A stretch of 64,000 nt of DNA, taken from positions 406,226 through 470,225 of the forward strand of contig NZ_LJYW01000001.1 of NCBI RefSeq assembly GCF_001305515.1, written 5' to 3'. Below are positions 51,364 through 59,286 of this stretch, one piece after another (the stretch's first letter is position 1; each line of letters begins with the position of its first letter). The notes beneath the pieces were generated by a model. That model worked only from the letters and a program-made list of their open reading frames with translations. It made no database searches and was not told the origin of the DNA. Source of the DNA: Prosthecodimorpha hirschii. Lineage in GTDB: Bacteria > Pseudomonadota > Alphaproteobacteria > Rhizobiales > Ancalomicrobiaceae. The position numbers and the translations under genes are program-made.

Positions 51364-52068
51364 TTATTTTTGCGGGATGCCATTCTGGGACTCGTCGTCC
51401 GAATCAAGCGCCGCCTCCGCGCTGTCGAGGTCGAGGCTGACGACCCAGCGGGCGATGGTGGGGGAATGGCCGTTTCGGCACAGGATGGCGAGGTCGCGTT
51501 GGCGCGGATCGGCGGTCCTGCGCCGGTCCCGACGGTCCAAGCCATCGCCGGACGTGTCGTCAGTGCCGGACACGTCGTGGACGCCCGCCGCCCCGTCGCC
51601 ACCGTCCGGATCGTCCGGATGGATCGCGCGCCGCCAGGGGCCGATGCGCTTGCGGCGGGCGAAAATCAGGGCCGCGCGACGGTCGTCTGTGCCGTCCTCC
51701 GCGAGCGTCTCGGCGATGGTGCCGCGGTCGACGCCGCGGGCGGCGAGCGTCTCGGTCAGGCGGGCCGAGGACAGGCCGCGCCGGCGACCCGAGCCGACCT
51801 TCAACTCGGCATAGCCGCGATCGTCGACCAGCCCCAGTTGGCGGCAGGACGCGACCGTCCGGGCGACCAGATCGTCCACCGCGGACCGGTCGGGCGGATC
51901 GTCGCTCGCGACCAGGGCCAGGCGGCGCAGCGCCTTGCGCTCCAGGATGCGCGCCAGATCGGCTTCGGTCGCCGCATAGCGGGCGCAATGGGCGAGTGCG
52001 GCGCGACGCAGATAGGCCGCCAGCCGTTCCGTTTCGGCCGTTCTCGGCCCGCGCGAGTCTTCATCCAT
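51364..52068 (-). CDS. recX: RecX-like regulatory protein
   Basis: 234 residues from ATG 52068 (GGAGGCGGCAGG upstream). RecX binds RecA filaments and limits recombination. The three-helix repeats are recognisable: YLRRAALAHCARYAATEADLARILERKA near 18-45, DDLVARTVASCRQLGLVDDRGYAELKV (about 64-90), and the C-terminal LIFARRKRIGPWRR plus RDLAILCRNGHSPTIARWVV (about 190-212). About 40 acidic, Gly/Asp-rich residues (DDPDGGDG...GTDDTSGDG) are inserted in the last repeat, an oddity. recA is not in the window. Confidence 0.85.
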   Translation of the reverse strand: MDEDSRGPRTAETERLAAYLRRAALAHCARYAATEADLARILERKALRRLALVASDDPPDRSAVDDLVARTVASCRQLGLVDDRGYAELKVGSGRRRGLSSARLTETLAARGVDRGTIAETLAEDGTDDRRAALIFARRKRIGPWRRAIHPDDPDGGDGAAGVHDVSGTDDTSGDGLDRRDRRRTADPRQRDLAILCRNGHSPTIARWVVSLDLDSAEAALDSDDESQNGIPQK

Positions 52069-52227
52069 CCTGCCGCCTCCGGCTTTCGTTCTGGCCCAGC
52101 GGCGAGCGACCGGCAATGGCCGCGATCACGCAGCCCCTGGCGCAAACGTGAAGGGCCGCTTGAAACCTTCGCCGCCTTGCTACGGTATTGAGGGGGAGCA
52201 ATCCCAATCCGTCATCGGAGCCGCAGC

Positions 52228-53088
52228 GTGTATCCCTGGAACGATCGGACCGGACGATTCTCCGCCCTGAAGGCTGCCACCTTCGCGGCGACGCTCATGC
52301 CGGCCGTCTGGATCCTGCTCGAATGGCGGCTCGGCTGGCTCGGGCCGCGCCAGCTCAACGAGGCGATCCACCAGACCGGGCTCTGGTCGGTGCGCTTCCT
52401 GATCGCCACGCTGGCCGTCACGCCGCTGCGCCACATCGCCGGCTGGACGCGGATCCTGATCGTCCGCCGGATGCTCGGCCTGACCGCCCTCGCCTATCTG
52501 ATGCTGCATTTCGGGCTCTATGCCGTCGACCAGTCGCTGGACGTGACGCGGATCGCGACCGAGATCGCGCTGCGGACCTATCTGACGATCGGCTTCGTCG
52601 CCCTTTTGGCGATGCTGGCGCTCGGTGCCACCTCGACCGACGGGATGATCCGGCGGCTCGGCGCGGAGAAATGGCGCCGGCTGCATGGCCTCGTCCATCC
52701 GATCGCCATCCTGGCGATCCTGCATTTCTTTATGCAGTCGAAGATCGATGTCAGCGAGGCCGCGCTGATGCTCGGCTTCCTGGTGCTGCTGGAACTCTAC
52801 CGTCTGCTCGTTCGCCGCCGGATCCCGCTCACCCCTCTGACATTGGCGGCGACGGGCGTGGTCGGCGGGCTCGCAACCGCGCTGCTGGAGGCGGGCTGGT
52901 ATGGCGTCGCGACCAAGATCCCGGCCTCGGCGGCGCTGGAAGCCAATCTCTACTTCGATCTCGCCATCCGGCCGGCCTGGTGGGTGCTGGGTGTCGGGCT
53001 TTCCGTCGCGCTGCTCGCCGCCGGAGATCGGCGCCCGGCCGTGAAACGGCCGCGACCGGTCGGCGGGCCGGCTGCCGCAAAAGGCTGA
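52228..53088 (+). CDS. msrQ: MsrQ-like heme-binding membrane subunit
   Basis: 286 residues from GTG 52228 (CGGAG upstream). Five or six membrane helices of the ferric-reductase-like fold; heme-ligand histidines in LMLHFGLYAVD (about 91) and LHGLVHPIAILAILHFF (about 151-167), plus RRMLGLTALAYL. MsrQ passes quinone-pool electrons to the periplasmic methionine sulfoxide reductase MsrP. Usually msrP is adjacent; it is not here. The C-terminus is extended by two extra helices (about 205-270), making it longer than the roughly 200-residue E. coli protein. Confidence 0.87.
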   Translation: MYPWNDRTGRFSALKAATFAATLMPAVWILLEWRLGWLGPRQLNEAIHQTGLWSVRFLIATLAVTPLRHIAGWTRILIVRRMLGLTALAYLMLHFGLYAVDQSLDVTRIATEIALRTYLTIGFVALLAMLALGATSTDGMIRRLGAEKWRRLHGLVHPIAILAILHFFMQSKIDVSEAALMLGFLVLLELYRLLVRRRIPLTPLTLAATGVVGGLATALLEAGWYGVATKIPASAALEANLYFDLAIRPAWWVLGVGLSVALLAAGDRRPAVKRPRPVGGPAAAKG

Positions 53089-53123
53089 TCGATCCGGATC
53101 CGATCCGGGGCCTTGGCGTGGGG

Positions 53124-54152
53124 TCAGAGCGTCTCGGCCGGCGCACCGGCGTCCGACGCGACCGCGAGGTCCGATGGCACCGCTGGATGGCGGCCGGTCA
53201 ACCGGGCGAGCAGAACGGCATCCGGCCCCGCCGCGCCCTCGCCGCGCACCGGCCGGTGGATCGGAATCCGTATGCCGGCCTGGTTTTCGACCCGCTCGAC
53301 CACGTAGTCGCCGCACAGGTTTGATTTCGGCACCATCATGAACACGGTGCCGAACTGCCGGGGATCGCTGCGCCAGGCCTCTGCGACGCGGCGCAGCGTT
53401 TCGGCGCGATGGCCGTATTCGGGCTGGTAGGCGACTATGCCGTCGAAGGCCATGTGTCGCAGAGCCTCCTCCCAGACCAGCACGGCGTGAAACTGCCTGT
53501 CGACATAGTCGTCGGCATGTTTCTCGTAGACCAGCGCAACCACGAAGCGGAACACGTAGCAGGGCTCGCCGATCGACATCTGCACGGCCCATTCGTTGGT
53601 CAGATACTGGCCGATCATGGCTTCGATCGGCGCATAGACGCGGCGATATTTGATCTGCCGCGTATCGACCGGCGGCAGCGGCGGCAAGCCGAACTGCGCG
53701 CGCCGGGCATTCCTCCAGGCCCGAAAGCGGGCGGTCAGACTGCGATCGTTGTGCTTGATCGGGGCGAAATAGACATAGGGCCTCTCGCGCTTGACGAAAA
53801 AGGCCTGGATGCGAACGCCGAAGGCGGTGCGCGGATTGAGATAGATCGACGCGAGCGAGCGGGAGCCGATCAGGCTGTCCATCAGAACGGTGCGCGTGCC
53901 CTCGACATCGGCCAGCACGGCAAGCTTGCAGTCGAGCACATTGGGCGTCTCGCGGCGAATATCCTGCCAATATCCCGCGGCCATCCGGCCGATGAAGCTG
54001 CCGGCGACGCCCAGGATATTCTTGACCAGCGTATAGAGATTCTTGCCGATCAGGCCGACGACGACGCCGATCACCAGGACCGCGAGATCCGGGAGTTTCT
54101 CGAAATCCAGAAGCTCCCGGCCTTTGATGATCAGGTCGCTGATTTCGCTCAT
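53124..54152 (-). CDS. Membrane-anchored protein of unknown function
   Basis: 342 residues. One hydrophobic segment near 22-45 (PDLAVLVIGVVVGLIGKNLYTLV), then a soluble domain of about 290 residues with no recognised fold. Notable stretches are LADVEGTRTVLMDSLIGSRSLASIYLNPRTAFGVRIQAFFVKRERPYVYFAPIKHNDRS (read in part, about 80-138), YRRVYAPIEAMIGQYLTNEWAVQM, VALVYEKHADDYVDRQFHAVLVWEEALRHMAFDGIVAY and the C-terminal Pro/Ala/Gly tail. Codon use matches its neighbours and aromatic residues are evenly spread, which supports a real gene. It converges on msrQ (35-base gap) and is divergent from the hemoglobin gene. Confidence 0.75.
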   Translation of the reverse strand: MSEISDLIIKGRELLDFEKLPDLAVLVIGVVVGLIGKNLYTLVKNILGVAGSFIGRMAAGYWQDIRRETPNVLDCKLAVLADVEGTRTVLMDSLIGSRSLASIYLNPRTAFGVRIQAFFVKRERPYVYFAPIKHNDRSLTARFRAWRNARRAQFGLPPLPPVDTRQIKYRRVYAPIEAMIGQYLTNEWAVQMSIGEPCYVFRFVVALVYEKHADDYVDRQFHAVLVWEEALRHMAFDGIVAYQPEYGHRAETLRRVAEAWRSDPRQFGTVFMMVPKSNLCGDYVVERVENQAGIRIPIHRPVRGEGAAGPDAVLLARLTGRHPAVPSDLAVASDAGAPAETL

Positions 54153-54493
54153 CCGGCCCTCGCCGCAGTGCCCTGCCCTGTCTTTAGACCCAAATCCGTT
54201 TCGACCCTATTGCTTCTGCCCGCCCCCGCAACCGCTTCCTGACCGAAGCGTCACCGACGGCGATCGGACCGGCCGATCGGCGGCGGCCGGCCGCGGTCTC
54301 TGCGGCGCCTCGGCAGCACGCGCCCGGCCGCGGGCATCCCATGGCGACGCCCGTCCCGTGAGGCGCCGCGATTCTCACCGATGCCGCATGCATCCGAAAG
54401 GCCGGATCGCGGGTAACCGACAGAGACCGCGTGGCGGCGTCCGGTGGCGCCCCGACCATCGTCGCGCGGTCCTGGTCAACTCAGGAGGACACC
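54153..54493. other. Intergenic region between divergent genes
   Basis: 341 bases between the unknown membrane-anchored protein and the truncated hemoglobin. It should contain both promoters. AGGAGGACACC lies directly before the hemoglobin ATG. No gene, repeat or recognised operator seen. Confidence 0.5.
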
Positions 54494-54910
54494 ATGCGCT
54501 TTCCGATTCTCGCCGCCCTGGCGCTCGGCCTCTTCGCCGCCGCACCGGCCGAAGCCGCCAGCCTCTACACCCGCCTCGGCGGGCAGGACGCCCTGGTCGC
54601 GGTCGTCGACGATTTCGTCGCCAATGTCGCGGCCGACAAGCGGATCAACGGCTTCTTCGCCCGCGCCGACATTCCGCGCCTGAAGCGCCGCCTCGTCCAG
54701 CAGATCTGCGCCGGTACGGGCGGCCCCTGTCTCTACCAGGGCCAGGACATGAAGACGGCCCATGCCGGCATGGGCATCCGCAAGGTCCATTTCACCGCGC
54801 TGGTGCAGGACCTGCAGAAGACCCTGCGCAAGTTCAAGGTGCCGATGCGCGAGCAGAAGGAGTTGCTCGCCATTCTCGGCCCGATGCAGAAGGACATCGT
54901 CGCGCATTGA
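54494..54910 (+). CDS. Secreted group 1 truncated hemoglobin
   Basis: 138 residues. Signal peptide MRFPILAALALGLFAAAPAEA (cleavage after AEA, residue 21), then a complete group 1 (trHbN/GlbN-like) globin: SLYTRLGGQDALVAVVDDFV, INGFFARADIPRLKRRLVQQICAGTGGPC (in part), DMKTAHAGMGI with the proximal His90, and FKVPMREQKELLAILGPM. The periplasmic location is unusual for the family, which is generally cytoplasmic. NO, O2 or peroxide chemistry is probable. A strong Shine-Dalgarno precedes it. Monocistronic. Confidence 0.88.
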   Translation: MRFPILAALALGLFAAAPAEAASLYTRLGGQDALVAVVDDFVANVAADKRINGFFARADIPRLKRRLVQQICAGTGGPCLYQGQDMKTAHAGMGIRKVHFTALVQDLQKTLRKFKVPMREQKELLAILGPMQKDIVAH

Positions 54911-55022
54911 CGCAGCCCTCCGCCGAAACGGCGGACGGACGCGGCACCGACCCGCCCGGTTGGGCGTAAAAAGATGAACCCTGCGAGACGGATGGCCTCC
55001 ATCCGCCTCGCCAACAGTCCAT

Positions 55023-57074
55023 CTAGCCGCGCCGCCGGCGCCGTTCGCCGCGGCCGCCCTCGCCGGGTTCGCCCGGCGCCGTGCCGCGCGCGAAGACGCG
55101 GCCGAGCGCGGCTTCCAGATGCGGGAACGGGTCGGACTTGTGCGGGATCGCCATGGCGCCGACGAAATGCGCCTGGAAGGCCGGCTCCAGCGCGGTCTCG
55201 ATCTTCTCGATGCGCCGGACGACCTCCTCGATCTCCGCCCGCGACGCCTTGTTGAGGAGCGCGATGCGCGCGCCCGTTCCCGCCGCATTGCCGGCCGAGC
55301 CGACCGCGGCGAGGTCGCAATCCGGGATCAAGCCGAGGATCATCGCGTATTTCACGTCGATATGGCTGCCGAAGGCACCGGCGAGCGTGATCCGGTCGAG
55401 GCTCGGCGCGCCATAGTGGTCCATCAGCAGGCGGATGCCGGCATAGAGCGCCGCCTTGGCGAGCTGGATGGCGCGGATGTCGCCCTGGGTCACGGCGATG
55501 CGCGGCCCGGACGCATCGGCCTCGCGGATGACATAGGCGAAGGTCCGCCCCTCCGCGACGATGCGCGGGGTGCGCGCCGCCAGGGTGCCGTCGACGATGC
55601 CGTCGGGCGTGACCAGGCCGGCGAGCAGCATCTCGGCGACCGCCTCGATGATGCCCGAGCCGCAGATGCCGGTGACGCCGGTCTTCGCCGTCGCCTCGGG
55701 GAAGCCGGCATCGTCCGACCAGAGTTCAGAGCCGATCACCCGGAAGCGCGGCTCCAGGGTCTCGGGATCGATGCGCAGCCGTTCGATCGCCCCCGGCGCG
55801 GCGCGCTGGCCCGAGGCGATCTGCGCGCCCTCGAAGGCCGGGCCGGTCGGCGACGAGCAGGCGAGCAGGCGGTGCCGGTTGCCGAGCACGATCTCGGCAT
55901 TGGTGCCGACATCGACCAGCAGTGTCACCTCGTCCTTCAGATGCGGCCCCTCGGACAGCACCACGCCGGCGGTATCGGCGCCGACATGGCCGGCGATGCA
56001 GGGCAGCGTGTAGACGAAGGCGCCGGGCGCGAGGCTCAGCCCGACCTCGCGGGCCGGCACCTCGAGGCCGCCGTCGACGGTCAGCGCAAAGGGCGCCCCG
56101 CCGAGTTCGGTCGGATCGAGGCCGAGGAACAGGTGGTGCATGATCGGGTTGCCGACCACGGTCACCTCCAGGATCTCGTCGGTGCCGATGCCGGCCTCCG
56201 CCGCCACGGCCGCCGCGAGCTCCTGCAGCGCGCCGCGCACGGCGGCCGTCATCTCGGCATCGCCGCCCGGATTCATCATCACATAGGAGACCCGGCTCAT
56301 CAGATCCTCGCCGAACCGGATCTGCGGGTTCATGAGACCGGACGAGGCGAGCACGTCGCCGGTGACCAGATCGCACAGATGGGCCGCGATCGTGGTCGAG
56401 CCGATATCGACGGCGAGCCCGCGCAGGGTGTCGCGGAAGCCCGGGAACAGGGCGACCAGGTCGCGACCCTTGCGGATCGCGGCCGTCACCTTCCAGTCGC
56501 CGGCCCGCAAGGCCTTCTGCAGGCCCTTCAGGACCGCCGTATCGGCATGGATGTCGGCTAGCCCCCACTGCGCGGCGAGCGCCTCCTGCAGGCGGCGGAA
56601 ATCCGACGAGGGATCGTGCATGTCGGGCTCGCGCACCTCGACATAGTGCAGGTGGACGAGCGGATCGACCTTGACCGGATAGGCCTCGGCGCGCTTGCGC
56701 ACGACCTGGCGGTGGACCTGGCTGTCGGCCGGCACGTCGATGACCAGATCGCCGCAGACCTTGGCCTGGCAGCCGAGCCGGCGGCCGGCCTCCAGGGCGC
56801 CGCGCTTGTCGGCATAGCGCGCCTCGACCGCGTTCCAGGGTGAGACGTGATCGGCGGCCGACTTGATGCCGAGCTTCGGGTTGGCGCCCTCGGTCGGCAC
56901 GATCTGGCAGCGCCCGCAGATGCCGCGCCCGCCGCACACCGAATCGAGATCGACGCCCAGCCGTCTCGCGGCCTCGAGCACGGTCGTACCCTCCGGAAAG
57001 CGCTCGCGCTTGCCCGAGGGCGAGAAGAATACCAGGTGGTCTTTGGCCAAGGCTGCTACCCCGATCGCCGGCAT
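55023..57074 (-). CDS. Reductive activator of corrinoid proteins (2Fe-2S ferredoxin + ASKHA ATPase)
   Basis: 683 residues. N-terminal plant-type ferredoxin domain with cluster ligands Cys47, Cys53, Cys56 (SVCGGRGICGRCQIVP) and a fourth Cys in RRLGCQAKV (about 101). Linker follows, then the DUF4445/ASKHA domain: LAVDIGSTTIAAHLCD (about 222), VVGNPIMHHLFLGL, TLLVDVGTNAEIVLG, GVTGICGSGIIEAVAEML and ITLAGAFGSHIDVKYAMILGL. Such proteins reactivate oxidised cob(II)alamin on corrinoid methyl-transfer proteins at the expense of ATP. The tail is Gly/Glu/Arg-rich (GGRGERRRRRG). The start could be TTG 57050. It follows the methyltransferase gene by 141 bases, a functional pair. Confidence 0.9.
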   Translation of the reverse strand: MPAIGVAALAKDHLVFFSPSGKRERFPEGTTVLEAARRLGVDLDSVCGGRGICGRCQIVPTEGANPKLGIKSAADHVSPWNAVEARYADKRGALEAGRRLGCQAKVCGDLVIDVPADSQVHRQVVRKRAEAYPVKVDPLVHLHYVEVREPDMHDPSSDFRRLQEALAAQWGLADIHADTAVLKGLQKALRAGDWKVTAAIRKGRDLVALFPGFRDTLRGLAVDIGSTTIAAHLCDLVTGDVLASSGLMNPQIRFGEDLMSRVSYVMMNPGGDAEMTAAVRGALQELAAAVAAEAGIGTDEILEVTVVGNPIMHHLFLGLDPTELGGAPFALTVDGGLEVPAREVGLSLAPGAFVYTLPCIAGHVGADTAGVVLSEGPHLKDEVTLLVDVGTNAEIVLGNRHRLLACSSPTGPAFEGAQIASGQRAAPGAIERLRIDPETLEPRFRVIGSELWSDDAGFPEATAKTGVTGICGSGIIEAVAEMLLAGLVTPDGIVDGTLAARTPRIVAEGRTFAYVIREADASGPRIAVTQGDIRAIQLAKAALYAGIRLLMDHYGAPSLDRITLAGAFGSHIDVKYAMILGLIPDCDLAAVGSAGNAAGTGARIALLNKASRAEIEEVVRRIEKIETALEPAFQAHFVGAMAIPHKSDPFPHLEAALGRVFARGTAPGEPGEGGRGERRRRRG

Positions 57075-57215
57075 GGTGCCGGCCCGTCCGACCCGGTCTA
57101 TCCGTCCGCCCTCCGCACGGAAAGACCAGGCTCGATGCCGTCGTCAGGCCCGAAGCCGCCTGTCTGGGGACGCCCCGCGGGGAGCCCGCCCGACAGGAGC
57201 CGCCCGACGCGCCCG

Positions 57216-58139
57216 TCAGCCGCGCGCGCGGCGGCGGCCTTCGCGCTCGCGGCGCCCGCCGCCGCCTTCCGGGTTCGGCGTCGCGCCTTCGGGCGCCGGC
57301 TCGCGGAACTTGCGGATCCAGCTCATGCAGTTCGGGTCATGGCCCATGACCACGTCGGCGCCGAGGATCGCCTGGATGTCCTCGTTGTGCAGCGGGTTCA
57401 TGATCGCCGAGGTCATGCCGGCGCCGATCATCATCGGCAGGAAGGCGGCGTTGAGGCCGCGCCGGTTGGGCAGGCCGAAGGAGAAGTTCGAGGCGCCGCA
57501 AGTGGTGTTGACCTTCAACTCGCCCTGCAGGCGGCGCAGGAGATACATCAGCCGGGCGCCGGCGTCGTTGATGGCGCCGACCGGCATGACCAGCGGGTCG
57601 ACCACCACGTCCTCGCGCGGGATGCCGTAGTCGGCCGCGCGCTCGACGATCTTCTTGGCGACCGCATAGCGCACGTCGGGGTCTTCCGAGATGCCGGTCT
57701 CGTCGTTGGAGATGGCGACCACCGCGGCGTTGTACTTCTTGATCAGCGGCAGGACGCGCTCCAACCGCTCCTCCTCGCCGGTGACCGAATTGACCAGCGC
57801 CTTGCCCTTGTAGACCGCGAGCCCGGCCTCCAGCGCCTCGACGATCGAGCTGTCAATCGACAACGGCACGTCGACGGTGTCCTGCACCAGCTTGATGCAG
57901 TCGGCCAGGATCTTCGGCTCGTCGGCGAGCGGGATGCCGGCATTCACGTCGAGCATCTGCGCGCCGGCCTCGACCTGCGCCAGCGCGTCGGCGACGACGC
58001 GGGAATAGTCGCCGGCCGCCATCTCGGCCGCGAGCAGCTTGCGCCCGGTCGGGTTGATCCGTTCGCCGATCATCACGAAGCGGCGTTCGAAGCCGATCAC
58101 AACCTTGCGCTTTTCGGAGGTGATGACGGTCTCGGTCAT
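57216..58139 (-). CDS. Methyltetrahydrofolate:corrinoid methyltransferase
   Basis: 307 residues. Pterin-binding TIM barrel: FVMIGERINPTGRKLLAA (about 20-37), AQMLDVNAGIPLADEPKIL, VDVPLSIDSSIVEALEAGL, KALVNSVTGEEERLERVLPLIKKY (in part), VVDPLVMPVG and TTCGASNFSFGLPNRRGLNA. It moves the methyl group from a corrinoid protein to tetrahydrofolate, or the reverse. ATG 58139 is chosen because the fold begins there; only a weak GAGAG is upstream. The tail (GGGGRREREGRRRARG) is Arg/Gly-rich like that of its partner. The corrinoid protein and substrate-specific methyltransferase are not in the window. Confidence 0.9.
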   Translation of the reverse strand: MTETVITSEKRKVVIGFERRFVMIGERINPTGRKLLAAEMAAGDYSRVVADALAQVEAGAQMLDVNAGIPLADEPKILADCIKLVQDTVDVPLSIDSSIVEALEAGLAVYKGKALVNSVTGEEERLERVLPLIKKYNAAVVAISNDETGISEDPDVRYAVAKKIVERAADYGIPREDVVVDPLVMPVGAINDAGARLMYLLRRLQGELKVNTTCGASNFSFGLPNRRGLNAAFLPMMIGAGMTSAIMNPLHNEDIQAILGADVVMGHDPNCMSWIRKFREPAPEGATPNPEGGGGRREREGRRRARG

Positions 58140-58363
58140 GGCTCTCAAGGGTCCGGAAATCGTTGGCGTTGCCCGAACGCTAGGGGCGCGGCCGGACAAA
58201 GGCTGTCCTCCATGCGACTTGGCCCGAAACGCCCGCGCCCTCGGGCCCGCTGCCGGTCGGGCCGGCTGGCCGCGACGGCGCACGACGGAGCCACCGCGGC
58301 GGGTTGTCGCTGCGCGGTTCGGTGCGCTTGAGCGAGACGGGGCGGCGCGGGTGGAATGGCGCC

Positions 58364-58648
58364 ATGAACGCCTGGGTCTATATTCTCGCCAGCCGCCCGG
58401 ACGGCGCCCTCTTCGTCGGCACGGCCGAGGATCTCGTCGGCCGCGTCTATCACCATCGGGCCCGCGTGCCGGCCGGCTTCTCGCTCGGCCACGCCATGCA
58501 GCGGCTGGTCTGGTACGCCGCCTTCGATCGCGTGGAAGCCGCGATGGCCTTCGCGCGCGACCTGCGCCGCCGGCACCGCCACGCCAAGGTGCGCATCATC
58601 GAGGCGATGAACCCGGACTGGGACGATCTCTATCCGGAAGTCACCTGA
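58364..58648 (+). CDS. GIY-YIG family nuclease domain protein
   Basis: 94 residues. Small stand-alone GIY-YIG protein of UvrC/YhbQ-like type: WVYILASRPDGALFVGTAEDLVGRVYHHR (about 4-32; WVYIL corresponds to the GIY segment, LFVG to YIG, followed by the Arg of GRVYHHR), LVWYAAFDRVEAAMAFARDLR and the Asn-Pro-x-Trp-x-Asp-Leu-Tyr ending typical of the family. Stand-alone members are common in alphaproteobacteria; their role in DNA repair is presumed. The YIG motif is degenerate (FVG). The Shine-Dalgarno is weak. Confidence 0.82.
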   Translation: MNAWVYILASRPDGALFVGTAEDLVGRVYHHRARVPAGFSLGHAMQRLVWYAAFDRVEAAMAFARDLRRRHRHAKVRIIEAMNPDWDDLYPEVT

Positions 58649-58732
58649 AGGCGTTCACATGTCGCAAAGCGGCCGACCGGACAGCCCTGCCCGGTCGGCC
58701 GCGGATGCTGACGCCGACGATCCGGCCGGTTA

Positions 58733-58817
58733 TACCAATGGCCCAGGATGCTGACGCATCGGGCCGTTGAAGTGACGCGAATTTCTCATATTCGTCAGAG
58801 GCATGAGAAATTCGCGT
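58733..58817. repeat. Double-hairpin palindromic element
   Basis: Two neighbouring stem-loops. The first is GGCCC-AG-GATGC-TGAC-GCATC-GGGCC (about 58740-58765, a 10-bp stem with a two-base bulge). The second is a perfect 15-bp inverted repeat, ACGCGAATTTCTCAT (58775-58789) and ATGAGAAATTCGCGT (58803-58817), around a 13-base loop. The second arm is AT-rich, unlike the region. Located between the ends of the GIY-YIG and ridA genes, which converge. It resembles a small dispersed palindromic element and could also terminate transcription. Confidence 0.7.
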
Positions 58818-58852
58818 ATCGAATACAGACGATCATTCCATGACCGTCGGCA

Positions 58853-59284
58853 TTATTCCGGGATCACCGCATAGGCCTGGATCTCGACCTTGGCGCGGTC
58901 CTCCATCAGAGCGACGACCTGGACGGCGGCCATGGCCGGGTAGTGGCGGCCGATCACGGCGCGGTAGGCCTCGCCGATGCCCTTCAGGTTGGCGAGATAG
59001 TCGCGCTTGTCAACGAAATACCAGGTCATCGAAGTGATGTGCTCGGGGCCGCCGCCGGCCTCGGCGACCACCGCGACGACATTCTCCAGCGTCTGGCGGA
59101 CCTGGCCGACGAGCTCGTCGGTCTCGAACTGGCACTGGCCGTTCCAGCCGATCTGGCCGCCGACGAAGACGACGCGGCCGCTGGCGGCGATGCCGTTGGC
59201 ATAGCCGACCGGCTTCGCCCAGCCTTCCGGCTGCAGCACTTCGAGGAGCGAGGTTTCGCGCGCGGCGCGGGCGGCTTCGGCCAT
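58853..59284 (-). CDS. RidA-family enamine/imine deaminase
   Basis: 143 residues from ATG 59284, two bases after the crotonase stop, with GAGGGGAACTGACC upstream. RidA/YjgF fold: [31 protein letters not shown] (about 18-48, in part), [32 protein letters not shown] and [28 protein letters not shown]. The usual catalytic Arg of the canonical family (RxT near position 105) is here in a PAMAAVQV context, so it belongs to a non-archetypal Rid subgroup. The context points to deamination of an amino-cyclohexene or amino-enoyl-CoA intermediate. Confidence 0.86.
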   Translation of the reverse strand: MAEAARAARETSLLEVLQPEGWAKPVGYANGIAASGRVVFVGGQIGWNGQCQFETDELVGQVRQTLENVVAVVAEAGGGPEHITSMTWYFVDKRDYLANLKGIGEAYRAVIGRHYPAMAAVQVVALMEDRAKVEIQAYAVIPE

Positions 59285-59286
59285 GG

